Shown piece after piece: positions 60,660 through 64,000 of a stretch of 64,000 nucleotides of DNA. Every line of letters starts with the position of its first letter. Position 1 is the stretch's first letter. The notes beneath the pieces are model-generated. The model was not told the DNA's origin, did not search any database, and saw nothing but the letters and a program-made list of their open reading frames with translations. The position numbers and the translations under genes are program-made. Source of the DNA: Glycine soja (lineage: Eukaryota > Streptophyta > Magnoliopsida > Fabales > Fabaceae); NCBI RefSeq assembly GCF_004193775.1, contig NC_041005.1, positions 1,614,501-1,678,500 on the forward strand, written 5' to 3'.

Positions 60660-63600
60660 AGGACGCACGACATAGAGGTGGCACATCTCTATCCTATCAA
60701 TATTTAAAATGTATTTAAATATTTATTTATCTATTAGTGTATGATTAATTATTTATAAAGGTGCACATTATCGTTACGATTATGTCCTCCCTTTTATTTA
60801 TAAATAAATATTTATTTTTAACATTCTCTATAATCTTCTATCTATTATCTATGAAAATTATCTATAAAGGTTAGAATAATTATATTTTTATTTGTTATGT
60901 TCTCCTAGCCTATATTTTTAATTGAGCGTCAATTTTTTTTTTTTGTTTTGCCGATTCTCCTCGGATGAAAGATACCCTAAAAACCGATATCTAAGATCTG
61001 AAGTCCTAGATTGACTGCATCAATCTCCACGTATCACGATTTTAGATTTTGATAATATCAAATTATTATGATAGCCAAGACTCATTTATCACAAAAAGAT
61101 TTTATTTTTTAAACGGATGCGCACTGCACAGCTGTCGTTGAGTGAAATATTTACTGATGAGATAGGTATAAAATATTATCTTCAACATTTACTAATATAC
61201 TTTTTGTTACCTCTTGAACATTCAATATGTTATTATTTTTATTTTATTTTAAATGATAAAATAATAGATGCAATAAATATTAATTGAAAGCTAAAAATTT
61301 ATAATACTTTCAATTATGGCATGATATTTTAAATTATAATATTTTAAAAATTAACAAAAAGTTCATTGTTACAAAATAAACTTAAAGAAATATGTAATAT
61401 AAGTTTTAATGAGAAAAATGTCATATTTTCAAAAGAAAGGGTGGGAATATTTTGATAAAATTATTTTCTAATAAATATTAATTCTCTTATATTATGTGAA
61501 AAAATCTTAAATATTAATTATTTTGGGATGGAAAAAATATCGTACTATTAGATAATTTCTAGTGAATTGATAGTGTAAAAACAAATTCTATTGCTTGTGT
61601 ATAAAAAAAAATCCAGTATTCGAGGTGCTTGGCAATGATGAGTCGGGATAAAGCGATAAATAACGTAAGAAGAAAGCGACATAGGTGGGTAGCTGTGGGC
61701 GACGATGGATTTGTGAAGACCAAAGGAACACAAAGGATATGCATCTGATATTTGCTATGACTGAAATTGGAACGAGGAGACAAGCTTCTAAGTGGGGTTA
61801 CCAAAGGAACAGTTTGGTCCCTCTTGATAAGGAAGCCACCGCAATCAATCGATGCTACGGACCCAATTTCGAGATAGCATGGCTTAATGTGCCTCAAGCC
61901 ATCCGCCAATAAAACCCAATAGATAACATATAGGCCCCTTCAGTTTCCTTGTTTCGACTTTCGATTACAATTAAGGTTAATAATCCTCCCTCCCTGTCGT
62001 AATAATCTTGTGTAAACAAAAAAAATCTTAAAATAATTATTATTTTATTTTTTTAATGCAATATTACTTATTTTTTAACTTATATTTCTTATAATATTAA
62101 TTACAAATAACAAAAACTAAAATAAATTAACGATGATAAAGGTTAATTTTATAAAATTAATATTCTGTTTCGTTTATTAATTTTTCTTGATATATGTAAA
62201 ATATCATAGGACAATAATTATAATTAGACAAAGAAAATATTAAATACACTTTTCTAAAATTTATTGAGTTGTTGTTTAGGGTTTGATTTCTTATTGTGTG
62301 AGCAAAAAATGAGTGTTGAAAAAATGTTCTAATATGCAAAAAAATCTTATATAATTTAGTAGTAAACATCAATAAGAATTTATAAATAATCTTCACCCTT
62401 AACCACTAGATGATTTTTAAGAATAAAATTGTAACGAACCAATAACTAAAACAAACAATATCTCCAAAGAGATAATCCTAACGATACTAAGGGTTTGAGG
62501 TGAAAAAATAATAATTTATTTTAATACACAAAAAAAAATGCTTTGTTTTTGGAGTTTAGATTTAAATATCTTTTATAAGATTTTTAAAAATAAAATTTGG
62601 AGAATGTATAGCAGCGGTTCCTTAAAAACATGCTTAATGCATGGGCTAAAGCAAAAGGCGGATGAAGACAAGGAACTCTAACAGCGGCATTGTTTAATTG
62701 AAAATTGAATGACTTTTGTTGAAACAGAGGGCCGGTAAAGGGCAGCACAATTGACTGAATTGAGTCAAGACTTTAGGGAGAATGAGTCTGAACTGAACCT
62801 TAAGATATGCGGTATGAGTCAGCCAAGTGTCTCATTTTTTTTACTTCGCGCTCCCATTTTTGTTAGTAGGGTTTACTATTTTTTTTTTAATTTTTGATTT
62901 TTTTGTCAATATATTTTAAATTTTTTGTCCTTATTTTTATTTCTTTATTATTTTTTATATACTTTTAGTTCTTTTATAAATAAAGATAAAAAAAAGTTAC
63001 GAGACTAAAAAAAAATCAAGGATTAAAAACAGAAATCTTAAAAAAAAATTGAAACTAAAAATATTGTAAACTCTTTACAATTGTTTCTAAGTTATAAAAT
63101 TGTTAAATAAATATTAATGAGGCTGAGTGTGGTAAAATGAGCTAATTACTTATAAGGTGACTAATCAAATTTTGAATGCTTGTCAAAGTCGTGTTTCCAT
63201 TTAACGTTCTATTGTGTTTTGAACAAAGAATGTTTGAAAGTCTAAAGGAAGATACCCGTATAAAAAAATAAAAATGTCTTGTTTTAAGACTTGGATTCTT
63301 TAACTTTATTTTTTTGAGTACAAACTTAAAGTGTGAGGAGTGTAATTTAGATAATATAGTATATTAATAATTAATTATTAATACAAATTTGTAGTTAATT
63401 TTAGAATTTATTATATATGCACATGGCTTATTATTATATTTAATAGTTAATTTTTAATCAATAGTTAATTAAAAACGTGTTTATTTTTTAAATACACTTT
63501 TCACTGTAGAATAATTAAATATTAAAATCTAAATGATGTCAATTGACAGGTAGTAGTTTATATAAGTAATAAGTTCATAATATACAATTTTTATATATTA

Positions 63601-64000
63601 TTTTTAATTTTGCAAAAACATTGTTTGAATAAATTTGTCTTTTAAAATGCGAAGTACATTACAAAAATAAAATATATTAATAATCTTTTAATTTATAAAT
63701 TAATGAATGAATTATGACTATATATACATATAAATTATAAAGATATTAAATTATTTTCTCTCAATTTATTTTCCTAAAAAAACATTCTTAATTATATTTT
63801 TCTTGTAAATGAATTATTAGCAAACTAATTTTTTAACTCTTGTAAATGACTAAATACACGGAGTAAATATTTTTATATGTAATCATTTATTTATATAAAT
63901 CAAAATCAATTTGTTATGTATTCTTTCACTAAATCAAATTAGTATAAAAATAAATTTTAAATTTAAAAACCAACAACAATTGATACAAATAATAAGGATT
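60660..64000. other. Promoter flank and AT-rich intergenic sequence
   Basis: No intact gene. It is mainly AT-rich. Two patches have more balanced composition: 61610-61920, with overlapping short ORFs on both strands, and 62600-62870, with promoter-like TGAGTCA and TGACT motifs. I recognise no family in either patch. Confidence 0.5.
61610..61920. other. Coding-composition patch, unassigned
   Basis: About 310 bp with open frames on plus (61685-61912) and minus (61559-61909), neither with a known motif; the minus frame begins only at TTG. The sudden change from surrounding AT-rich DNA suggests a relic exon or a captured fragment. Confidence 0.25.

Noticed and set aside
1..64000. tRNA, rRNA, conserved miRNA precursors, CRISPR arrays and operons
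   Set aside because: None was recognised by eye; repeats present are microsatellites or two- to three-copy tandem units, without the regular spacing of a CRISPR array, and the gene structure is eukaryotic. A tRNAscan-SE and miRBase search would be needed to exclude small RNA genes.

Overview
The window is plant nuclear DNA, most probably from a legume and likely soybean or a close relative. Non-coding sequence is very AT-rich, genes have plant GT-AG introns, and one single-exon gene (18156-18929, minus) matches the family I know as soybean syringolide-induced protein 14-1-1. Gene names and Arabidopsis locus numbers come from recognition and memory; no search was run. Nothing suggests prokaryotic, organellar or viral DNA, apart from a decayed Ty1/copia gag relic.

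Genes, left to right. (1) A 14-exon MFS transporter of the tetracycline-transporter-like / hippocampus-abundant-transcript-like family, minus, 891-9454, 430 aa. (2) Intronless, GC-rich sterol C-24 methyltransferase SMT2, plus, 13433-14518, 361 aa. (3) The 14-1-1-like basic protein, minus, 18156-18929. (4) The C-terminal part of a mitochondrial-type PPR protein gene, 5'-truncated, minus, 22725-23309. (5) A seven-coding-exon prolyl 4-hydroxylase, plus, 24790-28110, 289 aa. (6) A seven-exon chloroplast-type RluA-family RNA pseudouridine synthase, minus, 34210-38964, 450 aa. (7) A three-exon nucleoredoxin, minus, 41155-47181, 423 aa, whose short first exon lies about 4 kb from the second. (8) A single-exon RING-H2 protein of the ATL23 type, minus, 59907-60302, 131 aa, with two upstream ORFs in its probable leader. 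All multi-exon models were joined by hand; phases close and total lengths are whole codons.

Genes 2 to 6 appear collinear with a pair of duplicated Arabidopsis chromosome 1 segments (around At1g20270-At1g20330 and At1g76050-At1g76090), so the order looks ancestral. The genes do not form a pathway: they cover membrane transport, sterol side-chain alkylation, a stress-induced protein, hydroxyproline formation, organellar RNA modification, redox control and ubiquitin ligation.

The space between genes is AT-rich and holds microsatellites, short tandem duplications, one probable hAT-like MITE inside the pseudouridine synthase gene, the copia gag relic near 30.3-31.0 kb, and several isolated higher-GC islands with promoter-like or exon-like features that I cannot assign. 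The stretch 47.2-59.9 kb has no gene I can support. I see no new multi-gene system. The observations most worth checking are the truncated PPR gene in a collinear position, the two uORFs of the RING-H2 gene, a possible 17-nt micro-exon in the prolyl hydroxylase 3' UTR, and promoter-like islands inside two large first introns.
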